Assembly: GCF_023657595.1 (NCBI RefSeq)
Contig: NZ_CP098323.1
Coordinates: 3,620,001 to 3,684,000 of the forward strand
Direction: 5' to 3'
Origin: Cytobacillus firmus
Lineage (GTDB): Bacteria > Bacillota > Bacilli > Bacillales > Cytobacillaceae
Length of the DNA stretch: 64,000 nt
In this document: in pieces, positions 17,989 through 26,099 of the stretch
Numbering within the stretch: position 1 is the stretch's first letter
How the letters are laid out: every line of letters begins with the position of its first letter
Position numbers and translations under genes: made by a program
The notes under the pieces: generated by a model
What the model was told of the DNA's origin: nothing
What the model saw: only the letters and a program-made list of their open reading frames with translations
Database searches by the model: none

Positions 17989-19677
17989 ATGACAGTGCAA
18001 ATTGGCTTTGATTCTGCCTGGCAGGATGAATTCTTAAAAAGGATTGATGACGACGGCCCATGGGGAAACTGGGAACTTTATAAACTGGCTGTTGAGGTTG
18101 AGAACCATACAACTATTCCTGAATTTGAAGGCTTGCAGGCTCCGAAGCATCTTCCGAACCTTACTCCTCTTCCCCATCAGCTGGAAGTGGCCAAGCAGGT
18201 AGTCGAAAGCATGAACGGCAAGGCGATCCTGGCTGATGAGGTCGGTCTTGGAAAAACGATTGAAGCTGGACTGATATTAAAGGAATATATGATCAGGGGA
18301 CTCGTAAAAAAAGTCCTAATACTCGTTCCAGCTTCCCTCGTTTCCCAGTGGGCCATAGAGCTGAACAGCAAATTTTTTATTCCGGCTGTGGCGCAGCGGA
18401 AAAGCTATGTATGGGAACAATGCGACGTTGTGGTATCATCCATCGATACAGCCAAACGCAATCCTCATCGGGACATTATTTACAGCCTTGATTATGACCT
18501 GATCATTATAGACGAAGCTCACAAGCTAAAAAATAATAAAACGAGAAACTATGAATTTGTACAAAACCTTAAAAAGAAGTTTTGCCTCCTATTAACAGCA
18601 ACACCTATTCAAAATCGAATCAGTGAGATTTTCAATCTTGTGTCTCTGCTTAAACCCGGACATCTTGGTAATGAATCAGCTTTTTATGAGAATTATAAAA
18701 AAGACTCACGATCTTTAAACGATGATGCACATCTAAAGGAACTCGTAAACAAAGTCATGATCCGCAACCGCAGGGCAGATACCGGGATTGAATGGACCAA
18801 ACGGCATGTGGAAACCATACCGATTGAATTTTCGCAGGCCGAGCGTGAGCTCTATGAAGCTGTAACAGAGCTGCGGAGTGAAGAAAATTGGGTGGGTTCC
18901 AGCCAGTTTTCAGTAATGACCCTGCAAAGAGAGGCATGCTCAAGCAGAGAAGCTGTCTATTTTACGCTTCAGAATATGCTGAAAAGACAGGAGCAGCCTT
19001 CAATAGCTTTCCAGGAGCAAATACAATACCTTATTAAAAAGGTTGAAGCGGTCCAGCAAAACTCAAAAGCTCAAAAGGCACTGGAATTAATACAGAAAAT
19101 AAATGACAAGGTCATAATCTTTACTGAATACAGGGCAACGCAAATGTACCTGCAGTGGTTTTTAAAGCAATATGGGATCACATCGGTTCCGTTCAGGGGT
19201 GGATTTAAAAGAGGCAAAAAGGACTGGATGAGGGAGCTTTTCCAAAAGAATGCTCAAGTCCTGATTGCAACAGAAGCGGGAGGAGAAGGAATAAACCTGC
19301 AGTTCTGCAATCATATCATTAATTTTGATCTCCCCTGGAACCCAATGCGGCTCGAACAAAGGATTGGGCGCATCCATCGTCTCGGACAGGAAAAGGATGT
19401 CATGATTTATAATTTCGCCACAAAAGAAACAGTCGAAGAACACATAATGAAGCTTCTATATGAGAAAATACATCTCTTTGAAAAAGTCATCGGTGATTTA
19501 GACGACATTTTAACAAAGCTTGAATTCGGCAGTATTGACGATCATCTTGTTGATATTTTCGGAAAATCGGCTTCAGAAGGTGAAATGAGAATTAAAATGG
19601 AGAACTTGACGAGCATGATTCAATTCGCAGAGGATCTGAAAGAAGGTGAACTGAATGCAGCAACAGGAAATTCATAA
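17989..19677 (+). CDS. yqhH: SNF2-family helicase-like ATPase YqhH
   Basis: DNA-dependent ATPase of the RapA/HepA type. It has Walker A DEVGLGKTIEAG near residue 82, the DEAH box IIDEAHKLKN near 173, LLTATPIQNR near 197 and the motif VI segment EQRIGRIHRLGQ near 458. The start ATG follows AAAAGGAGC. It reads away from gcvT and overlaps yqhG by 23 nt. At 562 residues it lacks the large extra domains of RapA. The partner and substrate are not known; tight coupling to yqhG suggests they act together. Confidence 0.92.
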   Translation: MTVQIGFDSAWQDEFLKRIDDDGPWGNWELYKLAVEVENHTTIPEFEGLQAPKHLPNLTPLPHQLEVAKQVVESMNGKAILADEVGLGKTIEAGLILKEYMIRGLVKKVLILVPASLVSQWAIELNSKFFIPAVAQRKSYVWEQCDVVVSSIDTAKRNPHRDIIYSLDYDLIIIDEAHKLKNNKTRNYEFVQNLKKKFCLLLTATPIQNRISEIFNLVSLLKPGHLGNESAFYENYKKDSRSLNDDAHLKELVNKVMIRNRRADTGIEWTKRHVETIPIEFSQAERELYEAVTELRSEENWVGSSQFSVMTLQREACSSREAVYFTLQNMLKRQEQPSIAFQEQIQYLIKKVEAVQQNSKAQKALELIQKINDKVIIFTEYRATQMYLQWFLKQYGITSVPFRGGFKRGKKDWMRELFQKNAQVLIATEAGGEGINLQFCNHIINFDLPWNPMRLEQRIGRIHRLGQEKDVMIYNFATKETVEEHIMKLLYEKIHLFEKVIGDLDDILTKLEFGSIDDHLVDIFGKSASEGEMRIKMENLTSMIQFAEDLKEGELNAATGNS

Positions 19678-20449
19678 ATTCCTTGAAAGGTATTTTCACG
19701 CAAATGGGTGTGAAATAATTGATAGAGGTCCGGGGTATATGACCGTACAGCTGACGATTGATTTGGATAAGGAGTTAATGAATCGTCCCTTTTATTGGCA
19801 CTATCTCGAAAAAACAGGCGGAATTCCTAACCCGATGCAGCTGACGCTTATTACAAACCAGCAGCTGGCCCCTTCGCATATTAAGGGGGAAGTCATTCAT
19901 TTTGGCTCCCCAAGGCTTCACCAGATTTTTGATTCGGCCAGGAATCTGGCCGGCTATATCCGATTATATGAAAATCACCGGCAGGCACCCGGAAAGCAGG
20001 TGCCGCTAAGACCATGGCTGGGAATGAACATTCGCGTATCCTATCAATGCGACCGAAAACGGGATGTCTTCAAATCCATCGGCCTCCAATTGATAAATGG
20101 CCAGATGGTCGAAAGTTTTCATGACAGATTGCTTGGCATGAGCCTTACGCCCAAAATCCCCGACTACTCGTTCACACTGTCTCCGCTTATTATGCCGGGA
20201 AGCGGAGTATACAGGGTAGCAAATTTTATTAAAGCCGAAATTGAACAAGAAGATCATATATGGGCTGATGAGGCCCGTAAGCGCTGGCAAAAAGATCTCA
20301 GCCTTCTTGAACATTTTTATGAGGAGGCAGAAGAAAAGGGCGAAAGTTATGAAAACGAAAAAACAGCCTTACAGGAGCAATATGAACCAAAGGTTAATAT
20401 CTCCATCATAAATGGCGGTCTCTTTTATCTGACAGACAGCGCAGTCTAA
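19655..20449 (+). CDS. yqhG: Conserved protein YqhG, partner of YqhH
   Basis: 264 residues beginning MQQQEIHKFLERYFHANGCEI, with FYWHYLEKTGGIPNPMQLTL near residue 46 and a coiled, acidic helix near the C terminus (EEAEEKGESYENEKTALQEQYEPK). These features match B. subtilis YqhG. The ATG lies inside the yqhH end with AAGGTG just before it. No membrane segment. Function is unknown; the overlap with the SNF2 ATPase gene argues for a joint role in nucleic acid handling. Confidence 0.88.
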   Translation: MQQQEIHKFLERYFHANGCEIIDRGPGYMTVQLTIDLDKELMNRPFYWHYLEKTGGIPNPMQLTLITNQQLAPSHIKGEVIHFGSPRLHQIFDSARNLAGYIRLYENHRQAPGKQVPLRPWLGMNIRVSYQCDRKRDVFKSIGLQLINGQMVESFHDRLLGMSLTPKIPDYSFTLSPLIMPGSGVYRVANFIKAEIEQEDHIWADEARKRWQKDLSLLEHFYEEAEEKGESYENEKTALQEQYEPKVNISIINGGLFYLTDSAV

Positions 20450-20452
20450 AAA

Positions 20453-20486
20453 TGCAAAAAACCGGCAATTTAGCCGGTTTTTTGCA
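20453..20486. terminator. Bidirectional terminator between yqhG and yqzE
   Basis: Fourteen-base perfect stem TGCAAAAAACCGGC / GCCGGTTTTTTGCA around a six-base loop, between convergent genes. Confidence 0.92.
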
Positions 20487-20492
20487 TAAAAG

Positions 20493-20684
20493 CTATTTAT
20501 GTTTCTTTTTTCTCATGCCCAAGTAAAACAGATAAGAAAACATTCCAAACCATCTGAATAAAAACGGCTCTTTCATATCCTTTTTTTCAATACGATGCCG
20601 TTTTCGCTCATCTTTTGGCTGATCAATATATTTTACTACTGTCTGTGTAAGATACTTTACATAATCATTGGATTTCATGTTCAT
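20493..20684 (-). CDS. yqzE: Small protein YqzE
   Basis: 63 residues, MNMKSNDYVKYLTQTVVKYIDQPKDERKRHRIEKK..., ending in a hydrophobic stretch with FRWFGMFSYLFYLGM and a basic tail KKKHK. Length, order of features and position at the end of the comG region match B. subtilis YqzE. Function unknown. It lies about 70 nt after aroK and ends at the bidirectional terminator, so it may be the last gene of the same transcript. Confidence 0.8.
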   Translation of the reverse strand: MNMKSNDYVKYLTQTVVKYIDQPKDERKRHRIEKKDMKEPFLFRWFGMFSYLFYLGMRKKKHK

Positions 20685-20756
20685 ACCTGCCTTTTTCCGT
20701 ACAGAATCGCAAGAGCTGCCTGCTATTTATCATTTACAAGTATGTCCAACGGGTTT

Positions 20757-21254
20757 TCACTCTAAACAATCGATTATTTCTTGTATAATTTCTGCTTTAT
20801 CTTTATTAGTTGTATCAATGATCACATGGGCGGTTTCTATATAGAGCGGCATCCTTTTTTCATAAAGTTCGTGGATCAGCCTTTTTTTATCGCCTTTCAG
20901 CAGCGGTCGTGAATGATCCTTCTCAATCCGTTTGAAGATTTCTTCAGGAGAAGCATAAAGGAAGAAAACAATTCCTGTTTCTCTAAGCCTTTTTCTGTTT
21001 TCAGGATTTATTACAATGCCGCCGCCAGTGGTTATAACTCCCGCTCTGCCATCCATTTCAATTAATATAAGTGATTCAAGGCTTCTGAAGTATCCCTCTC
21101 CATGCTGAGCGAAAATATCATTAATATTTTTATTCTCGCGCTTCACTATTTCTTCATCTGTATCAATTACTTCCTGATTTAAGCAGGCTGCCAGCTCTTT
21201 TCCTATCGTAGTTTTGCCGGAACCCATGAATCCGATTAAATAAATTGGCTTCAT
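20757..21254 (-). CDS. aroK: Shikimate kinase
   Basis: Phosphorylates shikimate with ATP. The P-loop GFMGSGKTT lies at residues 8-16, DTDEEI near 32, the substrate loop GEGYFRSLE near 52, GGG near 77, and the lid segment SRPLL near 113. The ATG at 21254 with GGGGA before it is 12 nt after the comGG stop, so aroK appears to be the last or next-to-last cistron of the comG operon; B. subtilis does not have aroK here. The gap leaves no room for a separate promoter unless it lies inside comGG. Confidence 0.95.
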   Translation of the reverse strand: MKPIYLIGFMGSGKTTIGKELAACLNQEVIDTDEEIVKRENKNINDIFAQHGEGYFRSLESLILIEMDGRAGVITTGGGIVINPENRKRLRETGIVFFLYASPEEIFKRIEKDHSRPLLKGDKKRLIHELYEKRMPLYIETAHVIIDTTNKDKAEIIQEIIDCLE

Positions 21255-21266
21255 TTTTATCCCCAC

Positions 21267-21650
21267 TCAGTTTTTTTCAATCCATTTTATCATTTTTTGC
21301 AGGTCTGTGTCATAGTAAGCATAACCGGAAATTTCTTTATCAGATCCAATTTTTGTTTTGAAGGTAATCTGGATTAAGCTTGTTGCCACTGGAGAAATCT
21401 CATAGGAAACTGATCCTTTTTTAAACGAATAAACGCCTGATTCTTCCGGTTCTGCATTTTCACTCAGCATTTTTTCTGTTTTTTTAAAGGAACTCAGCAG
21501 GTAGTATTCCTGCATTAGGACGGTTTCCGCCTGATTCACAATCCTTTTCTCGGAAATAAACTGGTCTAATTGAATTGTAAGAAGAAAGAGTGCAGCCAGA
21601 ATAATTGTTAAAGTAAGAGGATAAGAAAATCCTTCCTGATTACGGTACAT
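21267..21650 (-). CDS. comGG: Competence pseudopilin-complex protein ComGG
   Basis: 127 residues with an N-terminal hydrophobic helix (NQEGFSYPLTLTIILAALFLLTIQL) and a soluble tail. ComGG is a minor component of the DNA-uptake pilus; it is poorly conserved and is named here chiefly by position as the seventh gene. The N-terminal EGFSYPL keeps a trace of the prepilin cleavage site. ATG 21650 overlaps the comGF end by 11 nt. Nothing suggests a defect. Confidence 0.85.
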   Translation of the reverse strand: MYRNQEGFSYPLTLTIILAALFLLTIQLDQFISEKRIVNQAETVLMQEYYLLSSFKKTEKMLSENAEPEESGVYSFKKGSVSYEISPVATSLIQITFKTKIGSDKEISGYAYYDTDLQKMIKWIEKN

Positions 21651-22119
21651 CAATTTCCTCCATATCCATTAAGTAATAAAGAAACGCGGAATGCTTCTGA
21701 TCAAAATGATCCGAAACATTTATTTCAACCCCGCCATTGACAGACGTAAAGGTAATGGCATTTAGTTTTTGAAGGACAATCTCATGGCCCTTCATATCCA
21801 CTCTCCTCCGCAAGTTAGATCCATATTTTTCATAAAGCACACTTTTCCCGTCTATAGTCAAAACAATTGATCCAGCTGTTATATTTGCAGCATCAGCAAG
21901 CCTGATTTCTTTTTTCAGCTGGTTGATAAATACATGCCATTCAAGTCTTTGTGTCCTAGCTTCCATTTTCCAGTCCTGAAAAAGGAAATTTAAGCCCACC
22001 GTCAAAAAGGAAACAATCAATAAAAATATTGAAAATGAAAACAGCATTTCAAGCATGGTAAACCCCTTATTACTTAAATACCTCACACTTTTCCTTTGTG
22101 TTATCCCGTACATTTTCAT
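21640..22119 (-). CDS. comGF: Competence minor pseudopilin ComGF
   Basis: Contains the prepilin motif NKGFTMLEMLFSFSIFLLIVSF near residue 18, the cleavage and membrane-insertion site processed by ComC, and RRRVDMKGHEI further on, a section typical of ComGF. The start is uncertain: ATG 22119 overlaps comGE by 50 nt; GTG 22086, after AAAGGA and just before the prepilin motif, would overlap by 17 nt and may be the true one. Fits the sixth place in the operon. Confidence 0.88.
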   Translation of the reverse strand: MKMYGITQRKSVRYLSNKGFTMLEMLFSFSIFLLIVSFLTVGLNFLFQDWKMEARTQRLEWHVFINQLKKEIRLADAANITAGSIVLTIDGKSVLYEKYGSNLRRRVDMKGHEIVLQKLNAITFTSVNGGVEINVSDHFDQKHSAFLYYLMDMEEIDVP

Positions 22120-22399
22120 ACCTTATGCAAACCTCCATAAATCCTTGGTTTTCCTTAAGGAATATTTGATAGACTGTCTGATTTTTTTTTATGGTCTTCC
22201 CCTCAGGAAAACTCCCCTCCGATGCAGCCTCCATAAGGCTTTCATAAAGCAGCTGGGTGCTTTCATATTCCTGTTTTACCTCTTCAGAATGCACAAGTGC
22301 CTTTATGACGAGGGGAAATATTATTCCCGCTGCAAGCAGCATCCCTGATAAAGACAGCAGGAGCTCAGCCAGAAAAAAACCTTCATTCCTTCTCCACAT
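22070..22399 (-). CDS. comGE: Competence minor pseudopilin ComGE
   Basis: 109 residues beginning MWRRNEGFFLAELLLSLSGM, a prepilin-type signal with the glycine-phenylalanine cleavage site and a following hydrophobic helix. It overlaps comGD by 17 nt and comGF beyond that, the tight packing expected of the operon. Identity rests on position and the signal; ComGE sequences are otherwise variable. Confidence 0.87.
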   Translation of the reverse strand: MWRRNEGFFLAELLLSLSGMLLAAGIIFPLVIKALVHSEEVKQEYESTQLLYESLMEAASEGSFPEGKTIKKNQTVYQIFLKENQGFMEVCIRYENVRDNTKEKCEVFK

Positions 22400-22823
22400 T
22401 AAATCGTCCTCTTCCGATAAAAAATGTTAGTTTGTATTGCTCCCTGTCTGCTTTAATATAGAAGCTTCCAAATTTATTTGTAATTCCGCCAGGTCCATAT
22501 TGAAAATAAAATGGCATTGTTCCCGGCTTAATCTCAATGATTCCTGAATATTCTCTGCTAAAGATAGGATCAGCCGCAAGCTTTTCCTTAGCGAAATACC
22601 TATTCTCCTCTGGAATGATCTGAATAGCTACATCTGTCTGGTGGGTTATGGCATAGTTTTGGGCATAAAGGAGGTCAGATTTTAATTGGGAAAAGAACAT
22701 TATCTTTTCAAGATAGAAAATATGCGGTTTTAGAAGCAGGGCTGTAACCGAGGCAATAATAAGGAAAATACTGAGAACGAATAGCGACTCTATCAATGTA
22801 AAGCCTGCTTTGTTTTTCATCAT
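22383..22823 (-). CDS. comGD: Competence minor pseudopilin ComGD
   Basis: 146 residues with the prepilin motif KAGFTLIESLFVLSIFLIIA at the start and a GspH-like soluble domain (LLYAQNYAITHQTDVAIQI). It overlaps comGC by 4 nt and comGE by 17 nt. Expected to help build or anchor the competence pilus at the membrane. Confidence 0.92.
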   Translation of the reverse strand: MMKNKAGFTLIESLFVLSIFLIIASVTALLLKPHIFYLEKIMFFSQLKSDLLYAQNYAITHQTDVAIQIIPEENRYFAKEKLAADPIFSREYSGIIEIKPGTMPFYFQYGPGGITNKFGSFYIKADREQYKLTFFIGRGRFNVEKE

Positions 22824-23143
22824 GACTCTTCAGATTCAACCTTCCCATCTGCAGAAATTGTAATGGCTTTTCCATTTGGGCAAGTCGTGTTATTTTCATT
22901 TAGATAATCGTCATCCACTAAATCCTGTATATTCGAAGGAAGTGCTTTTTTATCGATTTCATATGCCTGAACCTGCGCCTGCACCATTTTAACAAACGCA
23001 TCGCATCCCTTGCTGTTTATTTTTGAATTGTGTTTTGTTACATTGGGAATGGTGATGATTAAGAGCACTGAAATCACCAATAAAACAATCATCATTTCAA
23101 TAAGCGTGAATCCTCTGTTATTGTTTAACATACGCCATTTCAT
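22820..23143 (-). CDS. comGC: Major competence pseudopilin ComGC
   Basis: Main pilin of the transformation pilus. The 107-residue preprotein has NNRGFTLIEMMIVLLVISVL, with ComC cleavage expected after the glycine. Two cysteines follow (SKGCDAF and TTCPNGK), matching the pair that forms the intramolecular disulfide in B. subtilis ComGC. ATG 23143 shares one base with the comGB stop codon. Confidence 0.96.
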   Translation of the reverse strand: MKWRMLNNNRGFTLIEMMIVLLVISVLLIITIPNVTKHNSKINSKGCDAFVKMVQAQVQAYEIDKKALPSNIQDLVDDDYLNENNTTCPNGKAITISADGKVESEES

Positions 23144-24180
23144 TAAAATCCCTCCAGTAAATGAAACATAGGCAGCAAAACTGCCAAATACATCGAAACT
23201 ATTAAAAAACCGATAAACATATATAAAACGGGCTGAAAGATCTTAAGAAGTTTTTCTGTTTTTTCCTCTATTTTGTGCAGACAATGCCTGCTGAAAAACG
23301 TTAATTCCTGGTCCAGCCTGCCATTTTTTTGACCATGTCTGATAATATTAGACAGTTCTCTGTCAAAAAACGGAAAACTCACAAGGATGTCTTCCAGCTT
23401 ATTCCCTTCACGGAGCTTGAGCTTCACGGCTTTGCCGAGGACACTGTAAAAAGGCTGCTTTTCATTTTTCTCAAAAAGACTCAGCGCCTCAGATATAGAT
23501 AAGCCCCCATTTAAAAGATAACTGAGCTGCACTGCAAAGAAGTGGGTATAGTAAAGGCGAAGAAACTGACCTGCTGCAGGTACTCTAACCAGGATATTTT
23601 TTTGATGGATAGGGGAAAGATTTCTGAATCTGGCAAAATAGTATATAAGCAAAGCGACCAAGCCGAAGAGCAGGATAAGGAGAAAAAATGGGAGAAAATC
23701 ACCAAACAAATAAACGGCTTTCGTAAAGAAATTTGGCTGAAGCTGCATTGAATCGAATAAGGAAGTGAAACGGGGCAACAGGATTTTATCAACGAAAATA
23801 AATAAGAATGCGGTAATGAGCATCAGGAAAATCGGATAGGCCAGCAGCTTTTTCAATTTTTCAGTGTCCCTGCCTTTTCGAAGCACCATTTCGCTTCCTT
23901 CAAGAAATGCAGAAGCAAGGCCTCCGTGCTGTTCTGCAAAAAAAACATAGCCAATCAGATTTTTATTAAAGTTCATGTTTGAAAGTATTTGATAAAAAGG
24001 AAACCCTTCTCTCAATTGAGAGAGGCACTGCCTGATTTCATGTTTTCTTTTTAGCGGCAGCTGATGTACCAGTGACTCCAGGGCTTCAGATAAAGGGTAG
24101 CCTCTGGACAAAAGTTCCCCTGTATTCTTCAAAAACAAACCCTGTTCCTGTATGGTCCATTTATGCTTCTCCATCGTCAT
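23143..24180 (-). CDS. comGB: Competence platform membrane protein ComGB
   Basis: Polytopic GspF-type protein on which the pilus is assembled. It has three hydrophobic regions (FLMLITAFLFIFVDKIL, FFLLILLFGLVALLIYYF and VLYMFIGFLIVSMYLAVLLP) and paired GspF domains with SRGYPLSEALESL and GLSISEALSLFEK. It overlaps the end of comGA by 20 nt. 345 residues, normal for the family. Confidence 0.95.
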   Translation of the reverse strand: MTMEKHKWTIQEQGLFLKNTGELLSRGYPLSEALESLVHQLPLKRKHEIRQCLSQLREGFPFYQILSNMNFNKNLIGYVFFAEQHGGLASAFLEGSEMVLRKGRDTEKLKKLLAYPIFLMLITAFLFIFVDKILLPRFTSLFDSMQLQPNFFTKAVYLFGDFLPFFLLILLFGLVALLIYYFARFRNLSPIHQKNILVRVPAAGQFLRLYYTHFFAVQLSYLLNGGLSISEALSLFEKNEKQPFYSVLGKAVKLKLREGNKLEDILVSFPFFDRELSNIIRHGQKNGRLDQELTFFSRHCLHKIEEKTEKLLKIFQPVLYMFIGFLIVSMYLAVLLPMFHLLEGF

Positions 24181-25231
24181 GCACCCACCTGCTGTACTCT
24201 GTATCCTTTATATAGCCTAGAGCAATCCCTTTAGTTATGACTTCCTTCAGTGTTCGATACTTAACATGGCTGCTTTCCCCTCTTGCCTTCTTTATGGAGG
24301 CATTGAGCGCCCTTCCTGCGAGCAATTCAAACACACTCGCCCTTTTCCACCTGCCATATCCATAGCAGAATGGGGAGCATTCCTTTTCACAATATGGACA
24401 ATTCAATTCGACGAGGCGCTGTGCGGTGACTGCCACCAAAGTCTGCTCAATTTCCAGCATGTTCACTCCAAACTCAGCTAAACGGTAAACAGCCCCCTCG
24501 GCATCCCGGGTATGCATGGTGCTTAAAACAAGGTGACCGGTGAGAGCTGCTCTAACTGCAATCTTCGCCGTTTCCGCATCCCGGATTTCACCGACCATAA
24601 TGATATCGGGGTCATGGCGAAGGATTGCTTTTAAGCCTGCAGAATAAGACACGCCCGCTTTCTCATTCACTTGGACTTGAAGAACTAAGTCATTCTCTTT
24701 TTCAATGGGATCTTCCAGGGTGATGACATTGCGATGGAACATATGGGAGGTTTCATTCAGAAGGGAATACAAAGTTGTGGTTTTACCGCTGCCGGTCGGG
24801 CCAGTGAAAATAATCAAACCATGAGCATGCTTCAGCAGTGCCAGCATTTTTCTTGTCATGTCTGGAAAAAGGCTGAGCTGGTAAAAAGGAATTTGTTCCT
24901 GCTGGGGAAGGATTCTGATAACGAGGCTTTCGCTGTGGCTTGATGGGAGGGTTGAAAAGCGCAGGCCAATCATTTGTCCGTCTACTTCAAGTGAGTATGC
25001 ACCGCTCTGCGGCCTTCTTTTTTCACCAATATCCATCGATGCTGTAAATTTATAATGGGAAATCAATCTGTCACACTCTTCTTTGGGAAGATAAAGCCTT
25101 GGGGTCAATTGGCTGCCGAACCTCAGCTGAATGAGTGTGTCTTTTCTTCGGGGAATGATGTGGATGTCGGAAGCATGGCTTCTGACCGCGTCTCTAATAA
25201 TTCGTTCTGCCAATCTTTCAATTATACTCAA
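24161..25231 (-). CDS. comGA: Competence pilus assembly ATPase ComGA
   Basis: GspE/PilB-type ATPase powering the pilus. It begins SIIERLAERIIRDAV with SHASDIHI near residue 20. It has Walker A TGPTGSGKTTTLYSL near 142, the Asp box HDPDIIMVGEIRDAETA near 207 and LSTMHTRDAEGA near 236. A C-terminal cysteine cluster (CPYCEKEC and CYG) resembles the zinc site of PilB proteins. The start is TTG 25231 after AAGGTGGTG. I looked for a ComK box upstream and could not support one. Confidence 0.96.
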   Translation of the reverse strand: MSIIERLAERIIRDAVRSHASDIHIIPRRKDTLIQLRFGSQLTPRLYLPKEECDRLISHYKFTASMDIGEKRRPQSGAYSLEVDGQMIGLRFSTLPSSHSESLVIRILPQQEQIPFYQLSLFPDMTRKMLALLKHAHGLIIFTGPTGSGKTTTLYSLLNETSHMFHRNVITLEDPIEKENDLVLQVQVNEKAGVSYSAGLKAILRHDPDIIMVGEIRDAETAKIAVRAALTGHLVLSTMHTRDAEGAVYRLAEFGVNMLEIEQTLVAVTAQRLVELNCPYCEKECSPFCYGYGRWKRASVFELLAGRALNASIKKARGESSHVKYRTLKEVITKGIALGYIKDTEYSRWVHDDGEA

Positions 25232-25315
25232 CTAATTATACACCACCTTTTTTAATTGTTCTGGATAATAATTCGACTTATCCAAAGCATTTCCTTCATT
25301 TTTCGGCAAATTTTT

Positions 25316-25345
25316 TTGACGAATTTGTGAATAGATTATTTATTT
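25316..25345 (+). promoter_or_regulatory. Possible sigma-A promoter of tRNA-Gln
   Basis: TTGACG at 25316-25321, then a 17-18 bp spacer and a weak TTTATT/TTATTT -10, about 35 bp before the tRNA. The -35 is good, the -10 is poor. Confidence 0.35.
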
Positions 25346-25378
25346 CTTTCCATAATAAAAAAGGATATAGCGAATTGA

Positions 25379-25450
25379 TGGGCTATAGCCAAGCGGTAAG
25401 GCACCGGACTTTGACTCCGTCATGCGCAGGTTCGAATCCTGCTAGCCCAG
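25379..25450 (+). tRNA. tRNA-Gln (anticodon TTG)
   Basis: The acceptor arm TGGGCTA pairs with TAGCCCA, with G as the discriminator base. The anticodon loop CTTTGAC gives UUG, and the T arm has GCAGGTTCGAATCCTGC. The 3' CCA is not encoded. It stands alone between comGA and mgsR and is followed directly by its own terminator. Confidence 0.97.
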
Positions 25451-25457
25451 TAGTTGT

Positions 25458-25485
25458 GGAAGGACACCGGATGTCCTTCCTTTTT
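25458..25485 (+). terminator. Terminator of tRNA-Gln
   Basis: Nine-base stem GGAAGGACA / TGTCCTTCC with a five-base loop, followed by TTTTT, starting 8 nt after the tRNA. Confidence 0.92.
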
Positions 25486-25499
25486 CAATTTAGAATAAT

Positions 25500-25853
25500 C
25501 TATTTAGCCATATTCTTAAATGCATCCGGATTATAGCCTATAACAATCTTATCTCCGTTTGTCAGAATCGGCCTCCGCAGCAGTTTTGGCTCCTTAATAA
25601 CCATTTGCACCACTTCTGATAATGATAATTCCTCAAGGTTCTCTCCCAGTTCTTTATAGGTCTGGCTGCGGGTCGCGAGAATCTCATCAAGGCCGCTTGT
25701 TGTTAAAGAAAGGATTTTTAATAATTCTCTTGGTGATGGAGTCTCCCTGAAGAGATGCCTTTCTTCAAAATCAATTGAATGGGATGTCAGCCATTTTTTC
25801 GTCTTTCTGCAGGAAGTACAGCTGGGATATGTGAAAAATGTCAATTGGCTCAT
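25500..25853 (-). CDS. mgsR: MgsR, Spx/ArsC-family stress regulator
   Basis: 117 residues of the ArsC/Spx fold beginning QLTFFTYPSCTSCRKTKKWL; the CxxC redox switch used by MgsR and Spx is present at about residues 13-16. The motif GFNPDAFK-like end (VIGYNPDAFKNM) fits. In B. subtilis MgsR (YqgZ) controls a subset of general stress genes through RNA polymerase and is itself sigma-B dependent; a matching promoter lies upstream. Position after comGA is conserved. Paralogue spxA is usually elsewhere, so MgsR is preferred. Confidence 0.87.
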   Translation of the reverse strand: MSQLTFFTYPSCTSCRKTKKWLTSHSIDFEERHLFRETPSPRELLKILSLTTSGLDEILATRSQTYKELGENLEELSLSEVVQMVIKEPKLLRRPILTNGDKIVIGYNPDAFKNMAK

Positions 25854-25919
25854 ACCTCTTCACCTCAAAAATTCATTATTTTGCCTATACTCATTGTATA
25901 TCAATTGTACAATATATGT

Positions 25920-25945
25920 ATACACTTTTGTATAAGTAATTAAAC
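25920..25945 (-). promoter_or_regulatory. Candidate sigma-B promoter of mgsR
   Basis: On the minus strand GTTTAA, a 14-bp spacer and GTGTAT match the sigma-B consensus GTTTAA-N12-14-GGGTAT at 11 of 12 core positions. It lies about 67 bp before the mgsR start. Confidence 0.55.
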
Positions 25946-26099
25946 TTCATTTGTGAACATTTTCTAAACTTATAGTGATTACAGTGTTAACCTTAATTGG
26001 CTGTATTATAATGGAAGCAGGCCAGGAAGGCGCCAGCTAAATGCTATAAGTGACAGCTGATGACCTCGGGAATAAATAACCCTTTTGAGGTGACAATAA

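Noticed and set aside
25232..25378. ComK box before comGA
   Set aside because: A-rich and T-rich tracts are present, but no pair with the AAAA-N5-TTTT spacing could be supported.
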